Shown one piece after another: positions 17,473 to 26,466 of a stretch of 40,156 bases of DNA. The notes under the pieces are model-generated. The model was given only the letters and a program-made list of their open reading frames with translations. It ran no database searches and was not told the origin of the DNA. This DNA comes from Azoarcus taiwanensis (GTDB lineage: Bacteria > Pseudomonadota > Gammaproteobacteria > Burkholderiales > Rhodocyclaceae). The position numbers were made by a program, and so were the translations under genes. Every line of letters starts with the position of its first letter. The stretch's first letter is position 1. Location: contig NZ_WTVM01000020.1 in NCBI RefSeq assembly GCF_012910885.1, forward strand, positions 1 to 40,156, given 5' to 3'.

Positions 17473-17751
17473 GTCGAATCAGAGCGCCGCGCAGCCATGT
17501 GGTTCGACCCCTTGTCAGCCAAATGATCATTACAGCGCTTCGCTGTCGGGCGAACAAGCTGCGCTCCCGGGGTGGCGCCAACACGCACTTGAACGCAGCG
17601 CGTGAAGCGCACTATTCTTCGAAGAACTGGCAGATTGACTGCCAGCACCAATGTCGAGCGGAGTCGTTTCAGCAGGCCCTCTCCGGTTCAAGGGTGAGCA
17701 AGCGCGTGTGACCTCATCCCGTGTGTCTGATTGCTGCATCAACAGAATGTC
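17473..17751. promoter_or_regulatory. divergent intergenic region with three perfect palindromes
   Basis: The 279 bp between the fatty-acid-hydroxylase-like gene (minus) and the DUF3025 gene (plus) hold three short perfect inverted repeats. These are ACAGCG-CTT-CGCTGT (17532-17546), the 12-bp uninterrupted palindrome TTCTTCGAAGAA (17615-17626) and, directly adjoining it, CTGGCAG-ATTGA-CTGCCAG (17627-17645). The last two abut without a spacer. They may be operator sites or an RNA fold. No coding sequence with family support was found here. Confidence 0.5.
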
Positions 17752-18597
17752 ATGAGCCCAGCACTTCTCCCGCCACCCGCCTGGCTCCAGCACGCCCTGT
17801 TCGACCCGATCCTCACACTGATGGCGCAAAGCGACTTTGAACTGCCGGCCGATCTCGACGAGCTGAACGCACTGGTTCGCCTTCATGCGCCCGAACTGCG
17901 CACCCGGGCTGGTCTGCCGGTTCGCTTCGGACCGCAGCTCTCCAGCGAAGTCGGCTACGAGGCCCATATCGACGCCACCGGCGAGGTGCCGACGCGCCCG
18001 CAGAACTGGCATGACTACTTCAACGCACTGGCCTGGCGCGTGTGGCCGCGCAGCAAGGCTATGTGCAACGCGCTGCATCTGCGCACCATCGCCGCGCGCG
18101 AGGTCGCCAACCTGACCGGTCGCGGCCGACAACGTGATGCCATGACCCAGTTCGACGAATGCGGCGTGCTGGTGGTAACGAGCGAGCCGGCCATCGCAGC
18201 CGCTCTGGCCGATCACGCCTGGCACGAGGCGTTCTGGACTCGGCGTCCGCAGCTCGCCGGCACCACCCGCTTCATGGTGCTCGGCCACGCAAGCTGGGAT
18301 CAGTTGCGAGCGCCGTTCTTCGGGCTCTGCGCAAAGGCCTTGTACCGGGTCGTGTCGCCGGCCTGGTTCGACCTCACTCCGGAGATGCAACAGACCGAGG
18401 CGGACGAGTGGCTCGCGACCGAGTTCGAGCGCCGCGGCGACCTGCTCGATCCTCGCGACTTCTCGCCGCTGCCGCTGATGGGCGTCCCCGGCGTCACACC
18501 GGACAACAAGCAAGAGGCATACTATGCCGATACTCGCCAGTTCCGTCCCGCGCGCCGGACAGCCCGGCAAACGCCCGAAGCTCTCGGGCTGACCTGA
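17752..18597 (+). CDS. DUF3025 family protein
   Basis: This 281-residue protein belongs to the DUF3025 family, common in Beta- and Gammaproteobacteria and of unknown function. The recognisable blocks are NWHDYFNALAWRVWPRSK near residue 85, RGRQRDAMTQFDECGV, FMVLGHASWDQL, and a C-terminal LPLMGVPGV. The conserved WHDYFN and RDAxTxFDE motifs are rich in polar and acidic residues and look catalytic or nucleic-acid related, but this is not established. The ATG at 17752 is preferred to a TTG at 17731. Only 15 bp separate its stop from rtcB, so the two are probably co-transcribed. Confidence 0.85.
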   Translation: MSPALLPPPAWLQHALFDPILTLMAQSDFELPADLDELNALVRLHAPELRTRAGLPVRFGPQLSSEVGYEAHIDATGEVPTRPQNWHDYFNALAWRVWPRSKAMCNALHLRTIAAREVANLTGRGRQRDAMTQFDECGVLVVTSEPAIAAALADHAWHEAFWTRRPQLAGTTRFMVLGHASWDQLRAPFFGLCAKALYRVVSPAWFDLTPEMQQTEADEWLATEFERRGDLLDPRDFSPLPLMGVPGVTPDNKQEAYYADTRQFRPARRTARQTPEALGLT

Positions 18598-18612
18598 AGT
18601 CCCACGCTCAGC

Positions 18613-19809
18613 ATGCCGATTCGAAAAACCATCCAGGGTCGACACGTCCCGGTCAAGATCTGGACCGACGACGTGGACGAAGGCTCGCTCGCACAGCTGG
18701 CCAACGTCGCAAGTCTGCCCTTCATCCATCACCATGTCGCTGCGATGCCGGACGTGCATCTGGGCATCGGCGCGACGATCGGCTCGGTCATCGCCACGCG
18801 CAAGGCCATCATACCGGCGGCCGTCGGTGTGGACATCGGTTGCGGCATGGTGGCCACACGACTGTCCCTGACCGCTGCCGACCTGGACGACAAGGCCTTG
18901 CGTCGGGTGTTCGATCAGATCTCCCGCGACGTGCCGGTGGGCCGAGAACAGCACCCCGACGACAAGGTGGCAGTGGAGGCGGTCCGCCCGTTCGAAGCCG
19001 GACTGCGAACACTGCTCGCTCGCCACCCGCAACTGTTGAAGCGCTTGGGCCGTCACTCCAAGTGGATGAACCAGATGGGCACGCTCGGCGGGGGCAATCA
19101 TTTCATCGAGATCTGCCTCGATGAAGCGAACCGGGTGTGGGTGATGCTGCATTCCGGCAGCCGAGGCGTCGGCAACGCAATTGCCGAGTACTTCATCCAG
19201 CTCGCGCGGAATGACATGGAGCGCCAGGCGATCCAGCTCCCAGACCGCGACCTGGCGTATTTTCCCGAGGGCAACCCCCACTTCGCCGACTACGTGGAGG
19301 CGGTGCACTGGGCGCAGGAGTACGCGCGACAAAACCGAGCATGCATGCTGCAACTGGTGCTGGCAGCGCTGGCTCGACACCTGCCGCGTTTCGACGTCAC
19401 CACCGAGGTGGTCAATTGCCATCACAACTACGTCGAGCTGGAGCACCATTTCGGCGCCGACGTCTGGGTCACGCGCAAGGGGGCAATCCGCGCACGCAAG
19501 GGCGAGCCCGGAATCATCCCGGGCAGCATGGGCGCGCGCAGCTACATCGTGCGCGGCAAGGGCAACCCGGAGAGCTTCTGCTCCAGCGCCCACGGTGCCG
19601 GCCGGCGCATGAGCCGGACCGCAGCCACGAAGCGCTTCGACGCAGCCGATCTCGTGCGCGAAACCGAAGGCGTGATCTGTCGCAAGGACAAGAGTGTGGT
19701 TGATGAGATCCCGAGCGCATACAAGGACATCGACACCGTCATGGCCAACCAGTCGGATCTCACTGAGGTGGTGCACACCCTGAAGCAAATCATATGCGTG
19801 AAGGGTTGA
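18613..19809 (+). CDS. rtcB: RtcB family RNA ligase
   Basis: This 398-residue RtcB-type enzyme joins RNA ends bearing 2',3'-cyclic phosphate or 3'-phosphate to 5'-hydroxyl ends, using GTP and Mn2+. Metal-binding positions are visible in PDVHLG (H49), GVDIGCGM (D74, C77), GGGNHFIE and NCHHNYVE. The guanylylated histidine is H327 in SSAHGAGR. Length matches the E. coli-like RtcB group (about 400). No rtcA cyclase, rtcR regulator or archease is adjacent; the partner here is DUF3025. The ribosome-binding site is poor, consistent with translational coupling to the upstream gene. Confidence 0.95.
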   Translation: MPIRKTIQGRHVPVKIWTDDVDEGSLAQLANVASLPFIHHHVAAMPDVHLGIGATIGSVIATRKAIIPAAVGVDIGCGMVATRLSLTAADLDDKALRRVFDQISRDVPVGREQHPDDKVAVEAVRPFEAGLRTLLARHPQLLKRLGRHSKWMNQMGTLGGGNHFIEICLDEANRVWVMLHSGSRGVGNAIAEYFIQLARNDMERQAIQLPDRDLAYFPEGNPHFADYVEAVHWAQEYARQNRACMLQLVLAALARHLPRFDVTTEVVNCHHNYVELEHHFGADVWVTRKGAIRARKGEPGIIPGSMGARSYIVRGKGNPESFCSSAHGAGRRMSRTAATKRFDAADLVRETEGVICRKDKSVVDEIPSAYKDIDTVMANQSDLTEVVHTLKQIICVKG

Positions 19810-19863
19810 ACCCGACGAGTCGACATCCGCTTCAAGCTTTACACGTCGGGACAAATTGAACGC

Positions 19864-19894
19864 TTGACCTTCCAACAGGGTCAAGGTTTAGAGT
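19864..19894 (+). promoter_or_regulatory. CueR-type copA promoter with 19-bp spacer
   Basis: A -35 element TTGACC (19864-19869) and a -10-like TAGAGT (19889-19894) are separated by 19 bp, the over-long spacer typical of MerR-family activated promoters. Within the spacer is the dyad ACCTT-N11-AAGGT (19867-19887), close to known CueR operators. It lies 31 bp before the copA start and cueR is the last gene of the same operon, so copper-induced autoregulation is strongly implied. Confidence 0.88.
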
Positions 19895-19924
19895 TCAACT
19901 CACGATCATCCCCGGAGTACCACC

Positions 19925-22432
19925 ATGAACAGCCCGGCCCCGGCCAACGCAGTGCGCACGCTGCATGTGCGCGGCATGAACTGCGCCTCCTGCGTGGCAC
20001 ATGTCGAAAAGGCCTTGCTGCGCGTCGAAGGCGTCGAATCGGCGAGCGTGAACCTCGCGAGCGAAACCGCCAGCGTCACCGCCTCGCCAAAGGTCGGATT
20101 CGACGCACTGGCGGCGGCGGTGCATCAGGCCGGCTACGAGGTGGCGACCGACGAGACGACGCTGGACATCGAGGGCATGACCTGCGCCGCCTGCGTCGGG
20201 CGGGTCGAGAAGGTCTTGCTCCGCGTGCCGGGTGTTCTCGAAGCCAACGTCAACCTCGCGGCCAATCGTGCCCACCTCAAGACAGTCTCCGGCACCCCGT
20301 TGCCGGCGCTGCTGAGTGCGGTCAAGCGCGCCGGTTTCGGCGCCAGGCCGGCGGACGCCACAAGCGCAGACACACGCGAAAGCCGCAGCGAGGCCGAGGA
20401 ACGCGCGCTTCAGCGCGCAGTCTGGCTGGCGCTGGCGCTGACCCTGCCGGTGTTCGTGCTGGAGATGGGCTCGCACATGATCCCAGGCATGCACGACTGG
20501 GTCATGACCCACATCGGCCATCACGAAAGCTGGTGGCTGCAGGCGGTGCTCGCCACCGCAGTGCTGTTCGGCCCGGGGCTGCGCTTCTTCCGCAAGGGCG
20601 TACCTGCGCTGCTGCGGGGAGCCCCGGACATGAACGCGCTGGTCGCCATCGGCACCGGCTCGGCATGGTCCTACTCCATGGTCGCGCTGCTCGCACCGGG
20701 CGTGTTACCGGAGGGTACGGTGAATGTGTATTTCGAGGCCGCGGCGGTCATCGTCACTCTGATTCTGGTCGGCCGCCTGCTCGAAGCGCGCGCACGCGGA
20801 CGCACCAGCGAGGCGATTCGGCGGCTGATGCGCATCCAGCCGCGCACCGCGCGAGTGATCCGGGACGGCGCCACGCTCGATGTCGCGATCGAGGAAGTCG
20901 TCGCCGGTGACCAGGTGCAGGTCCGACCGGGAGAAAAGATCCCGGTCGATGGCGAAGTAGTCGAAGGCGAATCCTTCGTCGACGAGTCGATGATCACCGG
21001 CGAGCCGCTACCGGTGCGCAAAGCTGCCGGCGACGAGGTGGTCGGTGGCACGCTCAATACCCGTGGCGCCTTCGTGTTCCGCGCCACCAAGGTCGGTGCC
21101 GACACGGTGCTGGCGCAGATCATCCGCATGGTCGAAGCGGCCCAGGGCGCCAAGCTGCCGATCCAGGCCATGGTGGACAAGGTGACAATGGTGTTCGTAC
21201 CCGTCGTCATGGCCGTCGCGGTGCTGACCTTTCTCGTCTGGCTCGCCTTCGGCCCCGCGCCGGCACTGACCTTCGCGCTGGTCAATGCGGTTGCGGTGCT
21301 GATCGTGGCCTGCCCGTGTGCGATGGGGCTCGCCACGCCGACCTCGATCATGGTCGCCACCGGACGTGCAGCGGCGATGGGGGTGCTGTTCCGCAAGGGT
21401 GACGCGCTGCAGTTGCTGCGCGATACAGATCTCGTCGCGCTCGACAAGACCGGCACACTCACACAGGGTCGGCCGCAGCTCACCGACCTGGTCACCATCA
21501 ACGGGTTCGAACGCGAGGAGGTACTGGCGCTGGTCGCCGCGGTGGAACGTCAGTCCGAGCATCCGATCGCGCAGGCGCTGGTCGACGCCGCCGAGGCAGA
21601 GGGGCTTGCCATCCCCGCCGCCGAAGGCTTCGAGTCGGTTGCCGGATTCGGCGCCTCGGCCGAGGTGGCCGGACACACGGTGGCCGTGGGCGCCGCGCGC
21701 TTCATGACCCGCCTTGGTGTCGACATTGCGCCGCTCGCAGCCGAGGCCCAGCGCCTGGCCGAGGCCGGCAAGACCCCGCTTAATGTCGCGATCGACGGCA
21801 AGCTCGCGGCCACTGTCGCGGTCGCCGACCCGCTCAAGCCGACCTCAGCGCAGGCTGTCGCGGCACTGCATGCGATGGGCCTCAAAGTGGCGATGATCAC
21901 CGGTGACAATGCCCGCACCGCAAAGGCGATCGCCCGCCAGGCCGGAATCGACGAAGTCATCGCCGAGGTGCTCCCGGAAGGCAAGGTCGAGGCCCTGCAA
22001 AAGCTGCAGGCAGGCGCCCGTCGTATCGCCTTCGTCGGAGACGGCATCAACGACGCGCCCGCACTCGCCCATGCCGATGTCGGCATTGCCATCGGCACCG
22101 GCACGGATGTGGCGATCGAGAGCGCGGATGTCGTGCTGATGTCCGGCGACCTCGCCGGCGTGCCGCGCGCGGTGGCGCTGTCACGGGCGACGATTCGCAA
22201 CATCCGTCAGAACCTCTTCTGGGCCTTCGCCTACAACAGCGCACTGATCCCGCTGGCGGCCGGGGTGTTCTACGCATCAGCCGGCCTGTTGCTGTCACCG
22301 GTGTTCGCGGCAGCGGCGATGTCGCTGTCGAGCGTCTTCGTGCTCGGCAATGCGCTGCGCCTGCGGCGCTTCTCCGCCGACGCGGTGATGCCGGCCGGCA
22401 GCGCCGCGGCCAGACAAGGAGCAACAACATGA
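19925..22432 (+). CDS. copA: copper-exporting P1B-type ATPase CopA
   Basis: This 835-residue inner-membrane ATPase exports Cu(I) to the periplasm. Two N-terminal heavy-metal-associated domains carry GMNCASC (C20, C23) and GMTCAAC (C87, C90). They are followed by the transmembrane core with the ion-path motif CPC (C463, C465), the phosphorylation site DKTGT (D507), an HP motif in SEHPIAQ and the hinge [14 protein letters not shown]. The tail has [11 protein letters not shown] in helix 7, as in Cu(I) pumps. A GGAG ribosome-binding site precedes the ATG. The stop overlaps the cueR start (ATGA). The promoter is MerR-type. Confidence 0.97.
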   Translation: MNSPAPANAVRTLHVRGMNCASCVAHVEKALLRVEGVESASVNLASETASVTASPKVGFDALAAAVHQAGYEVATDETTLDIEGMTCAACVGRVEKVLLRVPGVLEANVNLAANRAHLKTVSGTPLPALLSAVKRAGFGARPADATSADTRESRSEAEERALQRAVWLALALTLPVFVLEMGSHMIPGMHDWVMTHIGHHESWWLQAVLATAVLFGPGLRFFRKGVPALLRGAPDMNALVAIGTGSAWSYSMVALLAPGVLPEGTVNVYFEAAAVIVTLILVGRLLEARARGRTSEAIRRLMRIQPRTARVIRDGATLDVAIEEVVAGDQVQVRPGEKIPVDGEVVEGESFVDESMITGEPLPVRKAAGDEVVGGTLNTRGAFVFRATKVGADTVLAQIIRMVEAAQGAKLPIQAMVDKVTMVFVPVVMAVAVLTFLVWLAFGPAPALTFALVNAVAVLIVACPCAMGLATPTSIMVATGRAAAMGVLFRKGDALQLLRDTDLVALDKTGTLTQGRPQLTDLVTINGFEREEVLALVAAVERQSEHPIAQALVDAAEAEGLAIPAAEGFESVAGFGASAEVAGHTVAVGAARFMTRLGVDIAPLAAEAQRLAEAGKTPLNVAIDGKLAATVAVADPLKPTSAQAVAALHAMGLKVAMITGDNARTAKAIARQAGIDEVIAEVLPEGKVEALQKLQAGARRIAFVGDGINDAPALAHADVGIAIGTGTDVAIESADVVLMSGDLAGVPRAVALSRATIRNIRQNLFWAFAYNSALIPLAAGVFYASAGLLLSPVFAAAAMSLSSVFVLGNALRLRRFSADAVMPAGSAAARQGATT

Positions 22433-22830
22433 ACATCGGCAAGGCAGCGCAAGCCTCCGGCGTGTCGGCAAAGATGATCCGCTACTACGAGTCGCGGGGC
22501 CTGATTCGGCCGGCAGAGCGCACCGCGGCCGGCTATCGCGCCTACTCCGAGTCGGACATCCACACCCTGCGCTTCATCCGCCGCGCCCGGGATCTCGGGT
22601 TCTCGGCCGACGACATCGCCGACCTGCTCGCACTGTGGCAGGACCGCGATCGCGCCAGCGCCGACGTGCGCCAGATTGCGGCCAACCACATCGCGACGCT
22701 GGATAGCAAGATCGACCAGCTTCAGGCCATGCGCGCCACTCTGGCCCGGCTCGTCGCGCATTGCCACGGCGACACCCGACCGGACTGCCCCATCCTGGCC
22801 GACCTCGCGCCCGCTCAGCCTGAGGCGTGA
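22429..22830 (+). CDS. cueR: MerR family copper-responsive regulator CueR
   Basis: This 133-residue MerR-family activator has an N-terminal winged HTH ([21 protein letters not shown]), a long dimerisation helix and the CueR metal loop with C112 and C120 (CHGDTRPDC). These are the same positions as the Cu(I) ligands of E. coli CueR. The C-terminus after PIL is short, as usual. Translation is coupled to copA by an ATGA overlap. It presumably binds the dyad at 19867-19887 and activates copA-cueR on Cu(I), Ag(I) or Au(I). Confidence 0.95.
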   Translation: MNIGKAAQASGVSAKMIRYYESRGLIRPAERTAAGYRAYSESDIHTLRFIRRARDLGFSADDIADLLALWQDRDRASADVRQIAANHIATLDSKIDQLQAMRATLARLVAHCHGDTRPDCPILADLAPAQPEA

Positions 22831-22841
22831 GGATCGCAACA

Positions 22842-22863
22842 CATCCGCGTGCAATCGCGGATG
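22842..22863 (+). terminator. hairpin after cueR, possible terminator
   Basis: A perfect 8-bp stem CATCCGCG/CGCGGATG with the 6-nt loop TGCAAT begins 11 bp after the cueR stop. No T-run follows, so it is not a canonical intrinsic terminator. It may stabilise the 3' end or work with Rho. The next 235 bp to the REC-Hpt gene contain no other recognised feature. Confidence 0.45.
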
Positions 22864-23098
22864 ACTGCTTCACCGCGTTTGGTGAGGTCTATCGACCGCG
22901 CGAATCCGCGCATATAGTTGGAGGTCAAGCGCACCAGCAATCGATCTGGAGCGCCAAAAGCCTTCACGCGGGAACCCTCAGGCCATCGTGAGATAGTTGT
23001 CACTCGCCCGCCACAGCCCGTGGGATGATTTCAGTGCAGGACAATCGAACACGCCCCGCACCATCCGTCCACGAGCATCCATTCAAGGCAGGACCAGC

Positions 23099-23902
23099 AT
23101 GCAGCCGCTCGAGAAGAAACGCAGCAACCAGAACCGCCTCGACCGCATTCTCGTGATCGAAGACGATCCCATCTTCCTGCGCCTCTATCGTCACTTGCTC
23201 TCAGCGCACCATCGCTCCTACGAGCTCGTCGAGTGCACCGACGGGTACGCCGCACTGGGGCGCATGCTCGAGCGCACGCCGCGTCTCGTCCTGCTCGACC
23301 TCACGATGCCCCGTTTCGATGGCGCCGGCTTTCTTGCCATCGTCAAGAGCAAGCCCGAGCTCAGCAGCCTGCCGATCATCGTCATCAGCTCGGATGCCGA
23401 CGAGGCACACAGACGCATCGGTGATCTGGAGAACGTGCGCTGGTTCTCAAAACCCATCCAGCTCAAGACCCTGCAGCACATGCTTGAACTGGAGCTGGGC
23501 AAGCCCGAAGCCGGGCGCAAGGAGAGCGCCATACCTCCATGCAAGACCGACCCACGCGAATTCGACCAAACCCAGCTGGAAACCTACGTCGGGTGTAATC
23601 GCATCGCCCAGGAGACGATCGCACACCAGTTCTGTCTTCTGGCGGCAGAGCGGCTGGCGATGCTGGAGCGTTTCATCGGCAACCCCGACCGACTGGGTTT
23701 GCGCACGCTGGCCCACGTTCTGGAGGGGAGTGCGGCGACCCTGGGTGCACCGCGCTTGCTGGCCGAATGCAAGCGGCTGCGTCGCTCGCTGGATGCGGGC
23801 CACGCGGACGAATGCGTTCGCGAAGAGGTTGTCGCGCTCGCCAACGCCTTGCGGTGTTTCACGGTAACCCTTGCCCAACACTTCGAACTGACCGACTTTT
23901 GA
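23099..23902 (+). CDS. response regulator receiver plus histidine phosphotransfer (REC-Hpt) protein
   Basis: This 267-residue protein has an N-terminal receiver domain (about residues 15-130) with the acidic pocket E21-D22-D23, phospho-acceptor D67 (LLDLTMP), S97/S98 and K118 (SKPI). A C-terminal Hpt-like helical domain (about 160-260) carries the candidate phospho-histidine H206 in AHVLEGSAATLG. Hpt domains usually have a lysine two residues before the glycine-serine pair; here it is glutamate. There is no output domain, so it probably relays phosphate in a multistep phosphorelay. No kinase is adjacent. The start at 23099 (MQPLEKK) is preferred over 22997 because of the AAGGCAGGA upstream. 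Confidence 0.85.
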   Translation: MQPLEKKRSNQNRLDRILVIEDDPIFLRLYRHLLSAHHRSYELVECTDGYAALGRMLERTPRLVLLDLTMPRFDGAGFLAIVKSKPELSSLPIIVISSDADEAHRRIGDLENVRWFSKPIQLKTLQHMLELELGKPEAGRKESAIPPCKTDPREFDQTQLETYVGCNRIAQETIAHQFCLLAAERLAMLERFIGNPDRLGLRTLAHVLEGSAATLGAPRLLAECKRLRRSLDAGHADECVREEVVALANALRCFTVTLAQHFELTDF

Positions 23903-24180
23903 AGAAATGAACCAACAAGCGAACATGCGTGTCGCATTTGGCGTAAACTGATTTATTAAAGAGATTGATTGGCGTTCAGCGCCGGGTCGGCGTCGTCACG
24001 TGCTGATTGCCCGGGGCGTGGGATCGTATCGATCCGGCACCCCCTGACAGCGCAAGCGGTTCAGCTTTGAACAGTCGTCTCTCTTCGAACAGGTCAGAGA
24101 TCACGAGTCTTTTGAACGATTCCTGAAGTCATACGGCCCAAGACGGTGACGCCAGAACGCTGTCTTCGGAGGTAACCAAA
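23903..24180 (+). promoter_or_regulatory. long structured leader upstream of the HTH gene
   Basis: This 278-bp gap begins with an unusually AT-rich patch (TAAACTGATTTATTAAAGAG, about 23944-23963), which stands out in this GC-rich DNA and may be a promoter. It continues with GGCG-TTCA-CGCC-like symmetry and a long hairpin at 24013-24044, in which GGATCG-TAT-CGATCC (24021-24035) is extended by GTG/CAC and GGGG/CCCC pairs. A repeated GAACAG follows (near 24069 and 24088). The leader ends in a strong GGAGGT ribosome-binding site before the ATG at 24181. No known riboswitch was recognised. Confidence 0.45.
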
Positions 24181-24747
24181 ATGAGTAATACCGAAACACC
24201 GCTCCGTCAGGCTCGGCCCCGCGTCGATGCACAGACCGGCGAGATCCGTCGTGCAAACCTTCAAATGCTCACCGCCACGCGGGGCTCCAAGCAGGTTCTG
24301 GCCTCGCTGGCCGGCATGAACAGCAGCCGCATCAGTCTGATGACCTCGGCCAGAAAGCCGGTTTCCGATCCTTTTTCGATCGCCATCGAAGATGCGCTGT
24401 CTCTGCCTCGCGGTTGGATGGACACGCCGCATGAGCCGGACGAGGTTTCCAACGAAACCTGGCGCAAGTTGGGCGGTTTCCCCGAAGACGCCGTGGCCGC
24501 ACGCGAAGCCGCGGCTCGCGCCGGACAGACCGGCACCGACCCTTTCATTCTGGCAGCGCTCGCCGCCAAAGGCCGCGCTACCACGAGCGGCAAGCAACTC
24601 AACCCGCTGTTCAACAAGCCTGTCGGCCAGATCGGCCCCATCGCGGAAGCCCTCGCCAAAACGATCATCAAGCTTTCCCAGTCGGAAAAACTCAGCGAAG
24701 AACAGGCGTTCGAACTGCTCGGCAAGATCATCAGCGACTACACTTGA
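24181..24747 (+). CDS. unrecognised protein with Cro/CI-like HTH region
   Basis: This 188-residue protein has no family that I recognise. Residues about 22-75 resemble a lambda-repressor-like helix-turn-helix: GSKQVLASLAGMNSSRISLM, then a KPVSDPFSIAIEDALSLPRGWMD segment like that of phage and LexA-type repressors. The remainder (about 85-188) is Ala-rich and helical, with no protease or ligand motif and no membrane segment. A good GGAGGT ribosome-binding site and a long structured leader precede it. It is probably a DNA-binding regulator; prophage ancestry is possible but no phage genes are adjacent. Confidence 0.65.
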   Translation: MSNTETPLRQARPRVDAQTGEIRRANLQMLTATRGSKQVLASLAGMNSSRISLMTSARKPVSDPFSIAIEDALSLPRGWMDTPHEPDEVSNETWRKLGGFPEDAVAAREAAARAGQTGTDPFILAALAAKGRATTSGKQLNPLFNKPVGQIGPIAEALAKTIIKLSQSEKLSEEQAFELLGKIISDYT

Positions 24748-24814
24748 TCCTTTTCGGAAGCGCGGCGTCGCACGACCATCGCTTGCCGCGACACGCGCGC
24801 GAATGCAAATCACC

Positions 24815-25930
24815 ATGACCCCATCACTTTTCGAGCCGGTCATTGCCGGCAAGCTACGCCTCTCCAACCGTATCGTCATGGCACCGCTCACGCGCAACCG
24901 CTCACCTGGCGCGATTCCGGCACCGATCACCGCAACCTACTACGCCCAGCGCGCAAGCGCCGGCCTCATCATCACCGAGGCAACGGCAATCAGCCAGCAA
25001 GCACAGGGCTACTCGGACGTGCCCGGGCTCTACGCGCCCGAACAACTCGAAGGATGGCGTCAGGTCACCGCAGCAGTGCATGCCGCCGGGGGCATCATCG
25101 TCACCCAGCTTTGGCATGTCGGACGTATCTCGCATGCCTCGCTGCAACCTGGAGGCGCCGCCCCGGTCGCCCCCTCCGCAATTCGGGCAGCGGCCAAGAC
25201 CTACGTCGTGGATGAAAACGGCCAGGGGCGGTTTGTCGACACATCGGAGCCACGAGCCCTCGCGATCGAGGAGTTGCCCGGGATCGTGGAGGACTATCGC
25301 AAGGCGGCACGGGCGGCGATGAACGTCGGCTTCGACGGCGTCGAACTGCACTCGGCCAACGGCTATCTGATCGACCAGTTCCTGCGTTCGGGCAGCAACA
25401 AACGTACCGACGCATACGGCGGTAGCATCGCCAACCGCGCCCGCTTGCTCGAAGAGGTCATCGAAACCATCGTCGCCGAAACCGGCCCGGGCCGCACCGG
25501 TGTGCGCATTTCGCCAGTCACGCCATCCAATGATGCGGCGGACTCCGAGCCACAGCCGCTCTTCGAACATGTCGTGCGCATGCTCGCGCGCTACCCCCTC
25601 GCCTACATTCATGTCGTCGAAGGCGCAACCGGTGGCGCCCGGGACCATGCTCAGGGTGACTCGCCGTTCGACTACAACGCATTGCGGGCGGCTTACCACG
25701 CCGCAGGCGGCGAAGGCGCCTGGATGGTCAATAACGGCTACGACAAGACCATGGCCGAAGCCGCCGTCAGCGAAGGCCGTGCAGACCTGGTCGCCTTCGG
25801 CAAACCCTTCATCGCCAACCCCGATCTCGTCCGTCGCCTTCGGGAAAACGCCCCACTCAACGAGGGCGATCGAAAAACCTATTACGGTGGCGGCGAACAA
25901 GGCTACACCGACTACCCCGCATTGGCCTGA
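24815..25930 (+). CDS. Old Yellow Enzyme family alkene reductase (NemA-like)
   Basis: This 371-residue FMN-dependent ene-reductase reduces activated C=C bonds of enals, enones, maleimides or nitro compounds with NAD(P)H. The core is a TIM barrel beginning LFEPVIAGKLRLSNRIVMAPLTR. The substrate-binding pair H179/N182 lies in ELHSANGYL, with the catalytic-type tyrosine at Y184, followed by FLRSGSNKRTDAYGGS. The FMN phosphate region GKPFIANPDLV is at the C-terminus. Two in-frame ATGs exist (24803 and 24815) and neither has a clear ribosome-binding site; 24815 matches the usual family start. A terminator candidate follows. No regulator is adjacent. Confidence 0.92.
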   Translation: MTPSLFEPVIAGKLRLSNRIVMAPLTRNRSPGAIPAPITATYYAQRASAGLIITEATAISQQAQGYSDVPGLYAPEQLEGWRQVTAAVHAAGGIIVTQLWHVGRISHASLQPGGAAPVAPSAIRAAAKTYVVDENGQGRFVDTSEPRALAIEELPGIVEDYRKAARAAMNVGFDGVELHSANGYLIDQFLRSGSNKRTDAYGGSIANRARLLEEVIETIVAETGPGRTGVRISPVTPSNDAADSEPQPLFEHVVRMLARYPLAYIHVVEGATGGARDHAQGDSPFDYNALRAAYHAAGGEGAWMVNNGYDKTMAEAAVSEGRADLVAFGKPFIANPDLVRRLRENAPLNEGDRKTYYGGGEQGYTDYPALA

Positions 25931-25938
25931 CCGGACTT

Positions 25939-25986
25939 CCCCGCTTCCCATCTGCAGGACGTCGCACTGCGCGCGGGGATTTTTTT
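25939..25986 (+). terminator. candidate intrinsic terminator after the Old Yellow Enzyme gene
   Basis: CCCCGC (25939-25944) can pair with GCGGGG (25973-25978), and the stem is followed by A and seven Ts (25980-25986). The 28-nt loop is long, so efficiency is uncertain, but the T-tract and its position 9 bp after the stop support termination. Confidence 0.5.
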
Positions 25987-26040
25987 CACCCGCGCGGCGT
26001 CTCATGTCACCATGCGACCATTCAGCGACCCGGATTCATC

Positions 26041-26376
26041 ATGATTCACAACGACCCCCGCTTCCAACATCTCTTTCGTGCAGTGCGTCGCGACGCCGCG
26101 GCCAAACCTACCTGGGTCCAGAAGGCAGGCGCAGTCATCGTCGCCATCGTGTTCTTCTCGGTCGTACTGATGTTCTCCGTCGTGTTGTTCGCGGCCGCGC
26201 TCACCGCCGGCGCCGTCGCATGGGGCTATCTCTGGTGGAAGACCCGCGCGGTGCGCAAGACCATGCGCGACAACCCACCGGGCGGCCTGGTCATTGAGGG
26301 AGAGGTCATCCGCGAAGTGGATGAAACCGCTGGCCCCACCCCCCGAACGGACACACAGACGCGCGATCAATCATGA
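26041..26376 (+). CDS. small single- or double-pass membrane protein of unknown function
   Basis: This 111-residue protein has a charged N-terminus (FQHLFRAVRRDAAAKPTW), one long hydrophobic stretch at about residues 27-66 that could form one or two helices, a basic WWKTRAVRKTMR segment, and an acidic, proline-rich C-terminal tail. No family is recognised. The gene is independent: a terminator candidate lies upstream and 90 bp of non-coding DNA lie downstream. The ribosome-binding site is weak. Codon usage looks like that of its neighbours. Confidence 0.7.
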   Translation: MIHNDPRFQHLFRAVRRDAAAKPTWVQKAGAVIVAIVFFSVVLMFSVVLFAAALTAGAVAWGYLWWKTRAVRKTMRDNPPGGLVIEGEVIREVDETAGPTPRTDTQTRDQS

Positions 26377-26466
26377 GAGAATGATCGCGCGGCAGGGGCC
26401 CAGACAAGCCGTCGCCCCGCCACCCGAAAGATGTCGGACCATGTCGCCGACACGCGAGGAGACACC

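Noticed and set aside
19811-19850. CCCGACG/CGTCGGG inverted repeat after rtcB
   Set aside because: The 26-nt loop and lack of a T-run make a terminator doubtful, and it is close enough to the copA promoter to be incidental.
17530-19884. A 784-codon minus-strand open frame across the DUF3025 and rtcB region
   Set aside because: It is antisense to two plus-strand genes with clear family motifs, has no recognisable domain and crosses intergenic palindromes. Long antisense frames are expected in GC-rich DNA with strong third-position bias.
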